Assembly (NCBI GenBank): GCA_002224055.1
Contig: AZLU01000014.1
Span: forward strand, 186,001-250,000
Origin: Pezizomycotina sp. ARF18
Taxonomy: Eukaryota; Ascomycota
Reading direction: 5' to 3'
DNA length: 64,000 nt
Shown: piece after piece, positions 52,533-63,475 of the stretch
Position numbering within the stretch: the first letter of the stretch is position 1
Layout: the number at the start of each line of letters is the position of its first letter
Notes under the pieces: model-generated
What the model saw: only the letters and a program-made list of their open reading frames with translations
What the model was told of the DNA's origin: nothing
Database searches by the model: none
Translations under genes and position numbers: made by a program

Positions 52533-55500
52533 GATTATAAGCCCGGTTAGCACATATCTTAATAAACTAACTTACTTCTTAATCTCCCTAAACAACATAT
52601 CTAGATACTCTCTTACTAAAGTTTAACGAGATAAAGCCTAAAGGCTATCTCACGAACACCTCGATAGAGTATACACATAATTACGTTCTTAAGTATAATA
52701 AAGTCTAGGATATTACTAGTAAACCGCTAAGGCTACGGTAGCCAACGTAGAACCAAGTACTAATAATTAAATAATAACTTAAAGTATAAAATTATTAAAC
52801 TTACTATAAGATAGAGACTCGACGTACTTATCTACGATCACTATAGCAGCGCGAATAAGGTATAATTAGAGTATACACATAATACGTTCCTTAAGTATAA
52901 TAAAGTCTAGGATATTACTAGTAAACCGCTTAAGGCTACGGTAGCCAACGTAGAACCAAGTACTAATAATTAAATAATAACTTAAAGGTATATACTATTA
53001 TTAAAGCTTACTATAGATAGAGACTCGACGTACTTATCTACGATCTACTAATAGCAGCGCGAATAAGGTATAGAATACCTTAAGTTTTAACGTATACGCT
53101 ATTACCGTTATTAGTAAGCCTTTAATTAGGACTAACTAAGGTAATTTAACTTAAGAATAAAAATCGATTAAAGATTTATATAAAAGTTCGAGATCTTATT
53201 AGAACGTATAATAAGATATTAGGCTCGATCTTAATAGAGAAAACCAAGGCGGAGACGGCGAAGAAGATAGAGCTAGATATAGACTTAAAGATAATTAGCT
53301 ATAGTAGAGGCTATTAATCTTATCTACAGTAACCTTAAGTAGCGACTAGAGATATTTATTATAAACTTTTAGTAGATAATAGATTTAATGTTAAAAAACT
53401 ACCCTTAATATACTTAAGAAAGCGCTACTTATTAAAGAAATAAGCGTAGATATATTACAAAGACGTTAGCTCTAAGATAATAAGGCGCTATTTAAAAAAA
53501 TAGCCGAGGTAAAACCTAAAGAAACAATAAAAAGATTTATAAGTTTAAGGGTAAATACTACTACTACGAAAGATTATATAAGAGGCCGACTATAAAAAGC
53601 ATATAAAGAATAAAAATAGCAGTATAACGGGTATTAGCCTTATAGTATAACTTAGTACGAAATACGCTTTTAAAAAAATCTAGTAGTTCCTTAACTTAAG
53701 CATATCTTTTTATATAACGATTAATAAGAGAAGTATTTCTCTACCTATAAACCTCTCAAAATATAAAATATTATAATCGGTAATTAAAAAATACTATGGC
53801 TATCGGTACTAACTTAGTATTTATAAGGCTTAGTAGGGAGTAGGCGGTAGTCTTATTAACTTAAATACGCTATACGCCTTAAAGAAGTATAGCCTTTCTT
53901 ATTTCGCGTAGATAAGGTAAGAATATATAATAATAATCTAATAAGATATATACGATAACTAGACGGGCTAAGAATTTAAAAGCTACTAAAAATAAAACTA
54001 TAAAGATCTTAAATAAGATTTATATCTATAAAAAGAGTTTAGCTCTCGCTACTATATAAAAGTTATATAAACGGCTTAATATATTAGTAAGGATTAATTA
54101 AGTAAATAATTAAGTATAGAAAACGTTACCGGTATTATTTAAGATGGTAGAGATCTATAGATATATTAACTACGAGGCCTACGGACTTATTAAATTAAAG
54201 ATAATACTATAGAGCTATATTAACTATGCGGGCCTACGGACTTATTAAATTAAAGATATTACTAAACCGAGAAACCTTAATTAGGTAAGTATAAGCTAAT
54301 AGAGATAATCTTCTTAGATTTCTACTAATAGGCGTATATAAAGAGCCTTAGAGATTATATAGGGTTTATTACCTTCCTTAAAAAGATAGTTAAAGTCCTA
54401 GATCTACTTTATAAAAGATAAAAAAATAGAGACGATACTTTTATACTTTAATAGTTACTCTTAAGATAGCTAAACGTTAATTAAACCTTAAGCTTATTAA
54501 GCTATACACGATAGAGATAAAGAATATACCTTAATTAATAGACGCTATAACGAAATAGGAATTATAATCTATACTTAGCTATATACGTATCTTAATAAAA
54601 TAGTACCTAAAAAGCTTAATTAGATTTTTATCGTAGATTTAAAGTAATATTAGCTATATTAAAATTACCGTAGCTTATAGATAAAGGCGATAAATTATTA
54701 TAATTTATTTATAACTATTACGCTATTAAGGCCGCTCGAGGTACTAAGATAGTAAATAGACGATATCGTAAGAAAGATAGAAGGTAAAACTCCTAATATC
54801 TTAAACTTAGAATATTTAGTAAACTATATTACGTATATATTAATAGTAAACTTTAGAAGAAGCTAGATATATATTAAAAAGATATATTTTATAGGCCTAA
54901 AGGCTTTAATATACTAAGTCTAGATTCTATTATCCGTAAAGTATTAATCCGTTAGAGATATTAGATTCCCGATTAGATTAACCTTAAGTATATAACTTTA
55001 TGAAATAATAAAGATTTTAAGTACGTTAAGATACCTTAGAATAGGTTTAGAATAAATAGCGACGGCGCTAGATAATAATTAAAACTTAACTTCTAATCGT
55101 TATTAGATATTTATAAGATAATTATACTAGAATAGCCCGAGGATAAGAGCGAAGATCTCGATAACGCTAGTCTATAGCTAAGATCCGAGGATATTCGCTT
55201 TTATAGAGGAAGTTACGTAGATACTATAAGATAATCTATAACGATTAACTAAAGAAATAGGCGTATTCTCGGATCGCCAAAGATAAGATCTAGTAGTCGA
55301 ACTATAAGATACCCTAAACTAAAATTTATATTATAAAGATCTTAATAGCTATACGCCTTAGAGAGAAGGCCTATAAAGAATTAATAGTTATATCGTAAAC
55401 TAGAGCTATTATAAAAGGCTATATGCTCTATAAATTATAAAGGATAGCGTATATCGATAGATCAGAATTATCCTCGATTAAAAAATAAGACGTATAGAAA

Positions 55501-56961
55501 CCTATAGATTCTCGAGATCTCCTCCGGAAGATAATATCGTAATAGTAAATAGATATTTTAAGTATAAGCGCGATACTACCGGTTAGATTACGATATTTAA
55601 GTCGAGACTAGTTACTCAAGGTTTTATATAAAATAAAGAATTAATTACGACGAGATATATTACTAGTAGCTAAGATATTAATAGTAAGGACTCATTCTTA
55701 TATTAGTAGCCTAGCTTAATTTTAAATATAATAGATAAATATAATAATAGCCTTTTTTATACCTAAACTAAAATGGAGGATCATCGTTAGGCCTCTAGAA
55801 GGGAGCGAAATTAATAGATTAGTTTAATTAATAAAGACTCTATACGGCCTTAAATAGTTTACCTTAAAAATAGTATAAAGAACTTACCTTAGTTTTTTAA
55901 ATTATTAAAGTTTTAAGTTTATCGGCTTAATAATAGCTTATTTATTAGTAAGGATTATTAACTAATAATAATTATCTACGTCGATAATCTATTAATAGCT
56001 AGATCTAATAAATATAAAGTCGAGATACTTAAGCGAGATCTTAGTTTATACTTTAAGATAAAGAATATAGGGTAGTAGCCTATTTCTTAGGTATATAGAT
56101 AGAACGATTAGGTCTAGAAATCGATATCGCCTAGTACTATATTAGTCCGTATATATATAATCGCTCCTTAAGAGATTTAGACTTAAGGATATTTCCGGGT
56201 TAGTACTTCTATAGAAAGGGAGATTTTTAAATAGAGGTTAGAATACTATACGTAGTATAGTATCGATAGATAGTAGGAAATTTAATCTATACTCTATTTA
56301 CTAGGCTAACTAATCCTTCGCTATCTTAACGCTAGAGTATATGTTAACGAGATAAACCGAACTTACGAGAAAGTAATAAAAGAGTACTAATATTAGGAAG
56401 GATTTTTAATCGTACGCTTACGTACTATACCTATAAGATAGAGGATAAGATACTAGATCTACGTATCTACGTAGACGCCGACTAGGCCGGATATAAGCTT
56501 ACTTATAGATCTACTACCGGCTATATAGTAACGTTTAACGGAATAGCTTCTTATACTATTTAAAGAAATAATATACTATAGCTACTAATAGTACTAAGAT
56601 AGGTATATATAGCTATAGAGAGGCTTTACGGGAAGCTCTCTAGTACTTTAGATACTAAAGGATATATAAGCCTTTTAAGTTTAAGGCTCCTAATAGTATG
56701 AGATATATATAGATAATTAAAGTACTATTAGTATTATAAAGGATCCTAAATACTATAGTAAAACTAAGTATATCGATATATAATATTACTTTATAAGGGA
56801 ACTAGTTTAAGAAGGAATATCGAGCTCGATATATAAGATCGGAGGATAATATCGCGGATGTATTTACTAAACCGCTTATAAAGATATCTTACGATAGCGC
56901 TATAAAGGCTATAGTATAAGAGATAGGATAAAGATTACTAGTATTATCGATAGAGGGACGG

Positions 56962-57250
56962 TTATAGCTATTAGGTATACTAAAGAGGTATTAATAAATC
57001 TATAGGTATCGAGGTATGCTTGTATAGCTAAGGAATAAGGAACTTAGCTAGAGATATTAAGAGATTACGACGATAAGGCTCTATGAGCCGTCGAGGCAGA
57101 TGCATACATTATATCAAGATTATAGTATTATTAGTTTATATATATAGTTATCGTGTATTCCTCAGTTTAGTCTAGTTAGTTCTGCAGTCAAATCTACAAG
57201 TTCGATCCCATCCTACTTATTAGATATCATACCATACATCTGCGCCAGCA
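56962..57250 (+). repeat. 3' LTR of copia copy 2
   Basis: The first half is heavily mutated and the second half (from about 57,100) lightly so. It ends CATCTGCGCCAGCA, matching the other LTRs. Confidence 0.85.
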
Positions 57251-57255
57251 GGAGA
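57251..57255. repeat. Target-site duplication GGAGA, right
   Basis: Exact partner of 52,244-52,248. Confidence 0.88.
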
Positions 57256-57671
57256 GGTCCGTGTTTTAAGGCAATTTGGATTCTGCAACTCACGATAATG
57301 ACAAGCCCATTTCTCGGGCCACCTGATAACGGTCAATTGAAGTCTGAAGTCGGTCATTAAGTGTATAGAATGCTTAAAATGCTATGTTTCAAGGGGGCAA
57401 CGTAAATATTGATGCAATTAAATGACAAAGAAGCTACTCCCTCATTCTAGCCGCCCTTCTTTCCCATTGGCTCCCATTCAATAGTTCCAATTTACATCAT
57501 AATATGCTGAAATCCGAAGCGGTGTTCTACTTGAAAAAGTTGCCTCAACAATACTCTGAAGAGATTATGATTGTGACGATGGAGGATTGATAATTATGGC
57601 ACACGTCTCGATGTTCAGGGAACCAAATATTGGAACCAGCGGTATCCCCCGGAGTCTTTTCCAATCTCCGC

Positions 57672-57719
57672 AAAAAAAAAAAAAAAAAAAAAAAAAAAAG
57701 AAAGAAAGAAAGAAAGAAA
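57672..57719. repeat. Poly(A) plus (GAAA)n
   Basis: 28 A followed by about five GAAA units. It resembles the tail of a non-LTR element, but no element body was found upstream. Confidence 0.85.
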
Positions 57720-58115
57720 CCAAGCGTTCCCTTTCATCGCAGACGTTGGCTCGCTTTGGGAGCACGGCTATTGGATTTTCACTATCAGTTTACCTAAATA
57801 ATCATCTTGAGAAATGACGAAAGGAGTAAGAGTATCATATTGCCGTGCGTCATCCTTGCAAAAGCTGATTTACAAAAAACCATATAACAAAAAAAGACAA
57901 AATAATATGGGACTGGGAAGTACATTACCACACGTTCAAAACGTTCTCACCTCCACCACGATTCTCTTAAGTGACGTCTTACTTCAAAACAAACATTCGT
58001 CTAAAAGTTATCAACTTCGTGAGGAGAAACCTTGATAGAAACTATGAATGGTTAAAAATAAAACATAGCAATTGAAAGAGTTCGTGCTGCTATACTAATT
58101 AGAGAAAACCATCGG

Positions 58116-58141
58116 AAAAAAAAAAAAAAAAAAAAAAAAAA
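58116..58141. repeat. Poly(A) tract, 26 bp
   Basis: An uninterrupted A run on the plus strand, in a gene-free stretch. Confidence 0.85.
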
Positions 58142-58544
58142 TAAGGATTAGGAAAAAGAAAAGAAAGAAAAAAAAAAATGCAGTGAAATAAAGTTGGAGA
58201 AAGTTAGACGTCTTGGATTTTGCTTTTTCCACCCGTTCGTAACTCTCTTTGGGTTTTTTTCTTTGCCATTCAACCAAAAATCTTTAATTCTCGAGATGAG
58301 GATCGTCACTGCGAGAACTCGAAAAAAATGAGAGACAGGGCAGGGAACGAGAGAGAGTAATGCAGAAGTTTTACCGCGTGCGACAGTTGTCCAAAGGAAA
58401 ACTAGATCAAGAGGTAATTGCTCCTTCCAATATCTATTTATCATTCTGAGTGTTTAGAAAGACGCAGCAACGCTTATCATCAGCGTGGAGCTAACCAAAA
58501 AAAAAGAAACCGTTTCATAATAAAAGCAAAAAAAAAAAAAAAAA

Positions 58545-58740
58545 CTATTTATTTATTTTACTTTTTTATGGATTTTTGTATTTATATCTATTTCTATTTA
58601 TTTCTATTTATTTGTTTGTTGTTTTTATTTATTTTATTTTATTTATATTTTATTTATTTTATTTTATTTTATTTTATTTTATTTTATTTTATTTTTTTTT
58701 TTTATTTATTTATTTTATTTTTATTATTTATTATTAGTTG
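58545..58740. repeat. (ATTTT)n-like low-complexity repeat
   Basis: About 200 bp of T-rich tetramer and pentamer units (TTTA and TTTTA), most regular at 58,630-58,690. It is the plus-strand counterpart in style of the (AAAAT)n at 33,849-33,931. Confidence 0.85.
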
Positions 58741-59039
58741 TTAGTATTTGCCTCTATATAATACCACAATAAGCAGTCAGCTTAAACCCACCCTGCCAAT
58801 TAAACAATCACCCAAAGCATTAACACAAACAACTAAATAAATTATTCTTGCCATTATTAATTGTTTTCTTTTTAGTAAAATTGGCTTCTGTATTAATTTT
58901 CTCTTTATTTTCCCTATCATACTAAATACTAATTGAGGTTATACAACTTTACAAAAAAAAAAGTCTTTTCCTCACTTTTATCCTCTCATAGATCAGCCTT
59001 TCATCTATCTCAGCTATTAATCTTCAAGACCCCATCACA
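58741..59039. other. Intergenic, probable leader of next gene
   Basis: AT-rich then C-rich sequence before the coding blocks at about 59,040. No start codon could be fixed. Confidence 0.4.
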
Positions 59040-59740
59040 TCATCAACAACACTGGTAGCTATCGCAGACCATCAACCAAGGCCGACAAAGGCGGCTTGTC
59101 ATCCCTCTTCGAGCGCAAGCTCAAAATCGACAAGCTGGACAAGATCTCCGCGCAGCGCTCCAGCACATTACGTAAGAAATCCCCACGTCACTGCCGCCGA
59201 TTCAAAGAATAAATTCGACATAACTCGTCCCATCCCTTCTGCAATGCTTACGATGACGTCGACGGAGTTCAACGAGAAGCAGGCTGATATATGCCGTAAG
59301 CGCTTTTCGCCCTCTAACATCCTATTTCTAGCATTGCTTTTCATCTTTGTTCTTCCCTATTTTATTTTTATTTTTTTATTTTTTTTTTTTACTAACATTT
59401 GTAGTGCATAGTAAACAAAACAACGCCTCTCACCACCTCCGACCACTACCTCCGCCTCGGCCCGTACAACTCCTGCACCTCCGCACGTGGACATCGACCA
59501 GCTCCGATCCAGTTATCACCAACTCGTCAGCGTACTCAACACCACGTCTACCTCCATGATCCCATGGACGTCCAACAAAAGATGAGGTTTTACATCAACA
59601 GCGGCGCGATCTACATGCAGGCCTTCGAGATCGAAGAACCCAAGGTGGGCGGGAATATTACGGATTCCGGGATTGCGAACCTTTTGAGCGGTGTCAGCGG
59701 GATGAATCTGGATACCAAAGAGGAGAAGGGGATGTTATGA
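59040..59740 (+). CDS. Hypothetical protein, multi-exon
   Basis: Not recognised. The first block reads YRRPSTKADKGGLSSLFERK and LKIDKLDKISAQRSSTL to a GTAAGA donor (about 59,172). A second block around 59,244-59,290 reads MLTMTSTEFNEKQADIC to a GTAAGC donor. After a T-rich intron ending TTTGTAG (about 59,404), all three frames stay open; the best ones are VDIDQLRSSYHQLVSVLNT, then MDVQQKMRFYINSGAIYMQA, FEIEEPKVGGNITDSGIANL and GMNLDTKEEKGML to a TGA at 59,738-59,740. The product is about 200 residues and soluble in character. The start is not determined. Confidence 0.42.
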
Positions 59741-61191
59741 AGGGGTCTACGAGAGCTTTGGAGGTGTTTGAACCATAAGGAGGATAAATATCCATCTTCT
59801 ACAAGGGAAGTGGTGATATATTAATGAGATTTCTATGTAGATGGATTTATGAGCTTATTTGTAAAAAAAAAAATCCTTTTCTTTCTTATTTCTTCCTTGT
59901 GTACTGAGCGGCATGTAAGCATTTAGCGTTTAACATTTTCTTTTATAAATTTTCAAGTTTAATCTTGTATAGCAAAGGCAAAATTCTAAATAATCCTTTT
60001 TCATTCAAAGCTTGGAATATGACGATCAATATGCAGTGAAAATTTTTGGACTATCTCATACCAACAGATGCATCTACCAGCCCCAAGCTCCTTCGGAGCT
60101 GACACCGTGTGCTTGAGCTTTATTTTCCAAAGTTTTCCCCATCGCCATTCTGCTTTTCTCACCTATACCATAACTAATATGCAGGGATCCTAGGATTACC
60201 TTGACGGTGCGAATTGCAGAAGAGAAAAGAATAGGATATCGCTGCTTTGGACCGTCGGAAAACAGGGAGGACGCAAAGGAAGTCAAAGGAACTCAATCCA
60301 CTCGAACAAATCTCGAGAGTAATGTGATCATTTTTCTTTAGGCTCTGAACGGAAAATATTTTCAACTCTCCCCCCACAAAAAGGGCAAAACATTATTAAA
60401 AATATAAGTTTCCATCAAGACTTATGCTCGAGTCAATGACCATTCATCTGCGACGTATCAATGGAACAAACTTTTCACGTACTTGGGACAATTTCCGATT
60501 GTTGCGAAACGTCACTATGGATTACTTTCCAAATAAAATGAAACTTGTCTCCCCAAATTCTCTAAATGCAAAATATTATTATTGAGGGAGCGGGGGCAGG
60601 TCATCCATATCCGCGCGGCTTTTAGCAATTAATCCTTTGATCTGCGACAAAAAAATATAGCGAAGCCTGAAGAGTTTTGGGTGGCGGTTCGGTCCTTAGT
60701 TTGTATATGACAGCATAAGGCACCGCGTAACAGTGGTGGTATTCAATCCATCAGAAAATATGCCCAAGGTACAGGACCAGATACACAACCAAACAAGAAC
60801 GCGTTGCGTTTCTAACTTAGAACCAACGCAACGACACCATCCACGCATTCCGATACAACGATAAAGTTAGGATGTAAAAAAGGGGGGGAAGAGCTTTGTA
60901 ATCCCAGAGTAATACCAGAAAAAGCAGGAAAGTATCAGAAAAAACAAGAAATAGAAAAGTTGAAAACTCCGAGAAACGGCTTTGTGTCACTCAATCCCAA
61001 AAAAAATACCGAGAGGAGCATAGGAAAGATCACACCCGAAAGAAAAGCCAAAAACAAAGAAACCCCAAAAAAGAAGCACAAAACCGGAAAGAAACGCCAG
61101 AAGGAAGAACACGGAGAAAGAAAGCAACAAGAAAGAAAAGGACAGCCAAACCAGTACCGATAAATTTGTAAAAATGTAATACTCTTTGCGT
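59741..61191. other. Intergenic, nothing recognised
   Basis: About 1.45 kb. The A/G-rich stretch at 60,880-61,150 keeps frames open on both strands (K/E-rich on plus, F/L-rich on minus) without supporting a gene. No repeat ends or RNA genes were seen. Confidence 0.45.
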
Positions 61192-62130
61192 TCAAGTTGA
61201 AGACGGACCTTCCACATTGTTAGGTCTACTGCCATACGCCGGTGGCGTCCTCCTATCCACGTAATTAGGAGCAGCGTTCCTAACTCCCGTAACAATTTCC
61301 TCCTCCGTCTGCCAGTAATCCTCCTCAACAACTGATCAACCCGCAAGAAGTCCCAGGCGTAGTTATTCCTCTTGCCGTCTTCCAAAAGGGTTTCAATCTC
61401 CTTCCTAGTGCTTTTGCTCAGATCGGTCCTCCCAAGCGCGCTCCGCAGCTTTTCCATCTGGAAACCCTTCTGCTCTTCCGGGTAGATAGCGTCGGTTTCG
61501 CGCCTCGCTGACTCGATGAGGTTCTCCGCGTACGGTTCGTTCCAGGAGTCGCCGCTGAGGACGCGCTCGATCGATTGACGAACGTGGCCGGCCGTGCTCC
61601 TTCTGCGAGCGATGTTGCGGAGCTGCGTCCTCTGGACCGCTTCCTGGGTGAGCATTTCCGTATCAATCCTTCCTGTTGCAGCCTTTGAAGGAGACGGTCG
61701 GCACGTCGAATTCCCAAACCGTGGGGTGACGATTGAGGCAGCGTTGGATCTCCCGCCTCATCGGGCCCGGGGTACGGTGAGTGTCGATGAAGAACTGGAG
61801 CTTTTCCCTCTGTTCGTTTTGCAGCTGTCCTTCTTTGCTTGGACTTTTCGATTGCGGCGGGCTTCCTTGCGGTTTCCGTACCAGCAACAAACGAACCACG
61901 AGCCGAGGAGTACGCTGCCGCCACCGATGATGACGATGAACCAGAAGAAGATGCCTGTTGCATCGTCAAAGATTGTAAGCTTTTTTTTTTTTTTTTTTTT
62001 TTTTGAGAGAGATGGTGGTGTAGACAAGGGGAAAGAACAGCGCCTTACAGTGCATTCCGGCGATTTCGGATGAATCTTTCTTCGCAGTTTCGGTCGGTGA
62101 GGGAGTTGCGACGTCAACGCTAGACGGCAT
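61192..62130 (-). CDS. Single-pass membrane protein, hypothetical
   Basis: The ATG at 62,130 starts MPSSVDVATPSPTETAKKDS. A 94-bp intron (61,955-62,048, containing A24 on the sense strand) joins in phase to a membrane helix FFWFIVIIGGGSVLLGSWF and VCCWYGNRKEARRNRKVQAK. The cytosolic-like rest is charged: REKLQFFIDTHRTPGPMRRE, RHPTVWEFDVPTVSFK, DTEMLTQEAVQRTQLRNIAR, SIERVLSGDSWNEPYAENLI, LRSALGRTDLSKSTRKEIET and KRNNYAWDFLRVDQL. The end EEEIVTGVRNAAPNYVDRRT ... VEGPSST stops at 61,192-61,194. The short N-terminus has no signal sequence, so it is probably type III or signal-anchored. Frame changes lie near 61,830, 61,670 and 61,335. The family is unknown. Confidence 0.55.
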
Positions 62131-62341
62131 GGTAAGGAACTCCGGCGCAGGAGCACCGCGAGGGTCAACTGAGGGAATCGTACGTAGCCATCGTGCTCGA
62201 GATGGATGATATTCGCAATGATGGTAGGCGCATGCGAAGAACGGGTTGCTGTTGAGGTTATGGCCCGCTCGTCATGAAAGTAGGCGGTTCCCGGGGTCGG
62301 GATGGAAAGGAGGAGAGAGGAAATGGCAAGCCGGAAAATTG

Positions 62342-62372
<31 letters not shown>

Positions 62373-62683
62373 CAGGGGCAATCCCATATTAAATGCTTCA
62401 CTTATCTACTAGGTGTATGATTTTATGAAGGCGAAAAGGAAGTAGAGGGTCGACTTGGAGCGCAACCCGATTTTCACTCTTCTGCTTTTTTTTTTTTTTT
62501 TTAAACGGCCGCTTCTACCTAATTACTTTAAGTACATCGGAGAACCTTAGTTAGACAGCCATACCTCACGACACCCCGTGGCCTTCCCTATTTTTAATAA
62601 ACAAACAAAAAAAAAAAGAAAAAAAGAAGGGCTATCCGAAATTGTCAAGGAAAATAGTATGGAACGTCTTAAACTCAAACTTA
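62131..62683. other. Promoter/intergenic with T tracts
   Basis: T29 at 62,344-62,372 and T16 at 62,487-62,502 (A runs on the sense strand of the downstream gene). They lie 210-370 bp upstream of that start codon, so a poly(dA:dT) promoter role is plausible. No gene was seen. Confidence 0.5.
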
Positions 62684-63475
62684 TTATTGTAATTCATGGC
62701 ATGGCCCGTTATAACTTCTTCCTCTCGCCGAATTGTCAACAGCTTCCTTACAATAGATACTCTGAGTTATCTCCAAAGATATAAAGGCCATGTCACCACT
62801 TTTGAAATCATCACCGCCGTGTAATCCCCAACAAGCAGCAAAAAGCAGCTCGCACGCCTTCCACACCATGCAAATCGGCGCCATCCAGGTGCAGTACACC
62901 ATTACCATCTTAGCCAGACAGTCAACCTTCCTCATTCCGCTATTCATACCAAATCTCCCATTCTCGATCTCTACTTCATCGAGTATCGCGTCTCTGCTCA
63001 ACTTCCGTCCACACATCTCTTGCTTCCACCGCTTATTGACTAAGAAAATCGGGATGCCGTCCGAAGCCCAAACAAGCAGCCTCTGCAACGCCGACTTCAA
63101 AATGAGTGAAAACACAACACTTACGACGGATCGGAGGATCGAGTATTCAGCTTTGGCATTTCCGCAGGCGTAGCGCTGGACGTTACTTGGCGTGGCGGTT
63201 TTCTGCAAGTGGAGGTTACGAGCTATCAATGTTCCAGCGACTCCAACGAGGAGCAGTACGGCCATATTCAGGCAGATGAGGGAGATCTGAGTCCAGAAAT
63301 GCGCATTTTCGAAGTCCCTTAATATTTCGCTCCGTTTTTCGGGGTCGGCGAGGAGATCGGAGTACAGCGTGGAGCTAGGGGTATAACGCGGGGGGCTAGC
63401 ATAACGGGACGTATAGGAGGATTCGAAGCTCCTCCTCCTATGAGATGGAGGCGAAGGCTGCCGTCGTGACATCAT
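62684..63475 (-). CDS. Multi-pass membrane protein, hypothetical, intact
   Basis: An uninterrupted 263-codon frame from tandem ATGs at 63,475 and 63,472. The N-terminus is S/P/R-rich (RRQPSPPSHRRRSFESSYTS, YASPPRYTPSSTLYSDLLAD). The hydrophobic helices are ISLICLNMAVLLLVGVAGTL, ILRSVVSVVFSLILKSAL and a long one with VYCTWMAPICMVWKACELLF. Between them lies a loop with DEVEIENGRFGMNSGMRKVD. No known motif was recognised. It is read in the same direction as the membrane gene at 61,192, with about 550 bp between them. An A20 tract sits 27-46 bp upstream of the ATG on the sense strand. Confidence 0.58.
   Translation of the reverse strand: MMSRRQPSPPSHRRRSFESSYTSRYASPPRYTPSSTLYSDLLADPEKRSEILRDFENAHFWTQISLICLNMAVLLLVGVAGTLIARNLHLQKTATPSNVQRYACGNAKAEYSILRSVVSVVFSLILKSALQRLLVWASDGIPIFLVNKRWKQEMCGRKLSRDAILDEVEIENGRFGMNSGMRKVDCLAKMVMVYCTWMAPICMVWKACELLFAACWGLHGGDDFKSGDMAFISLEITQSIYCKEAVDNSARGRSYNGPCHELQ

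Larger units (their letters stand above)
52249..57250 (+). mobile_element. Ty1/copia LTR retrotransposon, copy 2, RIP-degraded
   Basis: A full-length element of about 5.0 kb on the plus strand, of the same family as 18,392-23,370, in opposite orientation. Parts: LTR 52,249-52,532; primer-binding site from 52,533; gag-equivalent about 52,610-53,650; integrase-equivalent about 54,050-54,850; reverse transcriptase/RNase H-equivalent about 55,400-56,900; purine tract just before LTR 56,962-57,250. The interior is saturated with C-to-T and G-to-A type change and has become TA-rich. It is thoroughly broken, with more breaks than can usefully be counted. The flanking duplication is still exact. It is older than copy 1 or was exposed to RIP for longer. 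Confidence 0.9.
57256..58544. other. Intergenic with homopolymers
   Basis: No gene is supported. It contains A28 followed by (GAAA)5 at 57,672-57,719 and A26 at 58,116-58,141. Open frames across these runs are low-complexity shadows. Confidence 0.5.

Noticed and set aside
57672-57719. LINE or SINE poly(A) tail
   Set aside because: No element body, promoter box or target duplication is visible upstream of the A run.
58418-58744. 108-codon frame, Y/F/L-rich
   Set aside because: Direct translation of the TTTTA-type low-complexity repeat.
60987-61655. 222-codon minus-strand frame with a hydrophobic C-terminus
   Set aside because: The last ~80 residues are the translation of an A/G-rich stretch. 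A one-base shift near 61,335 gives a more natural ending (EEEIVTGVRNAAPNYVDRR) at 61,192.
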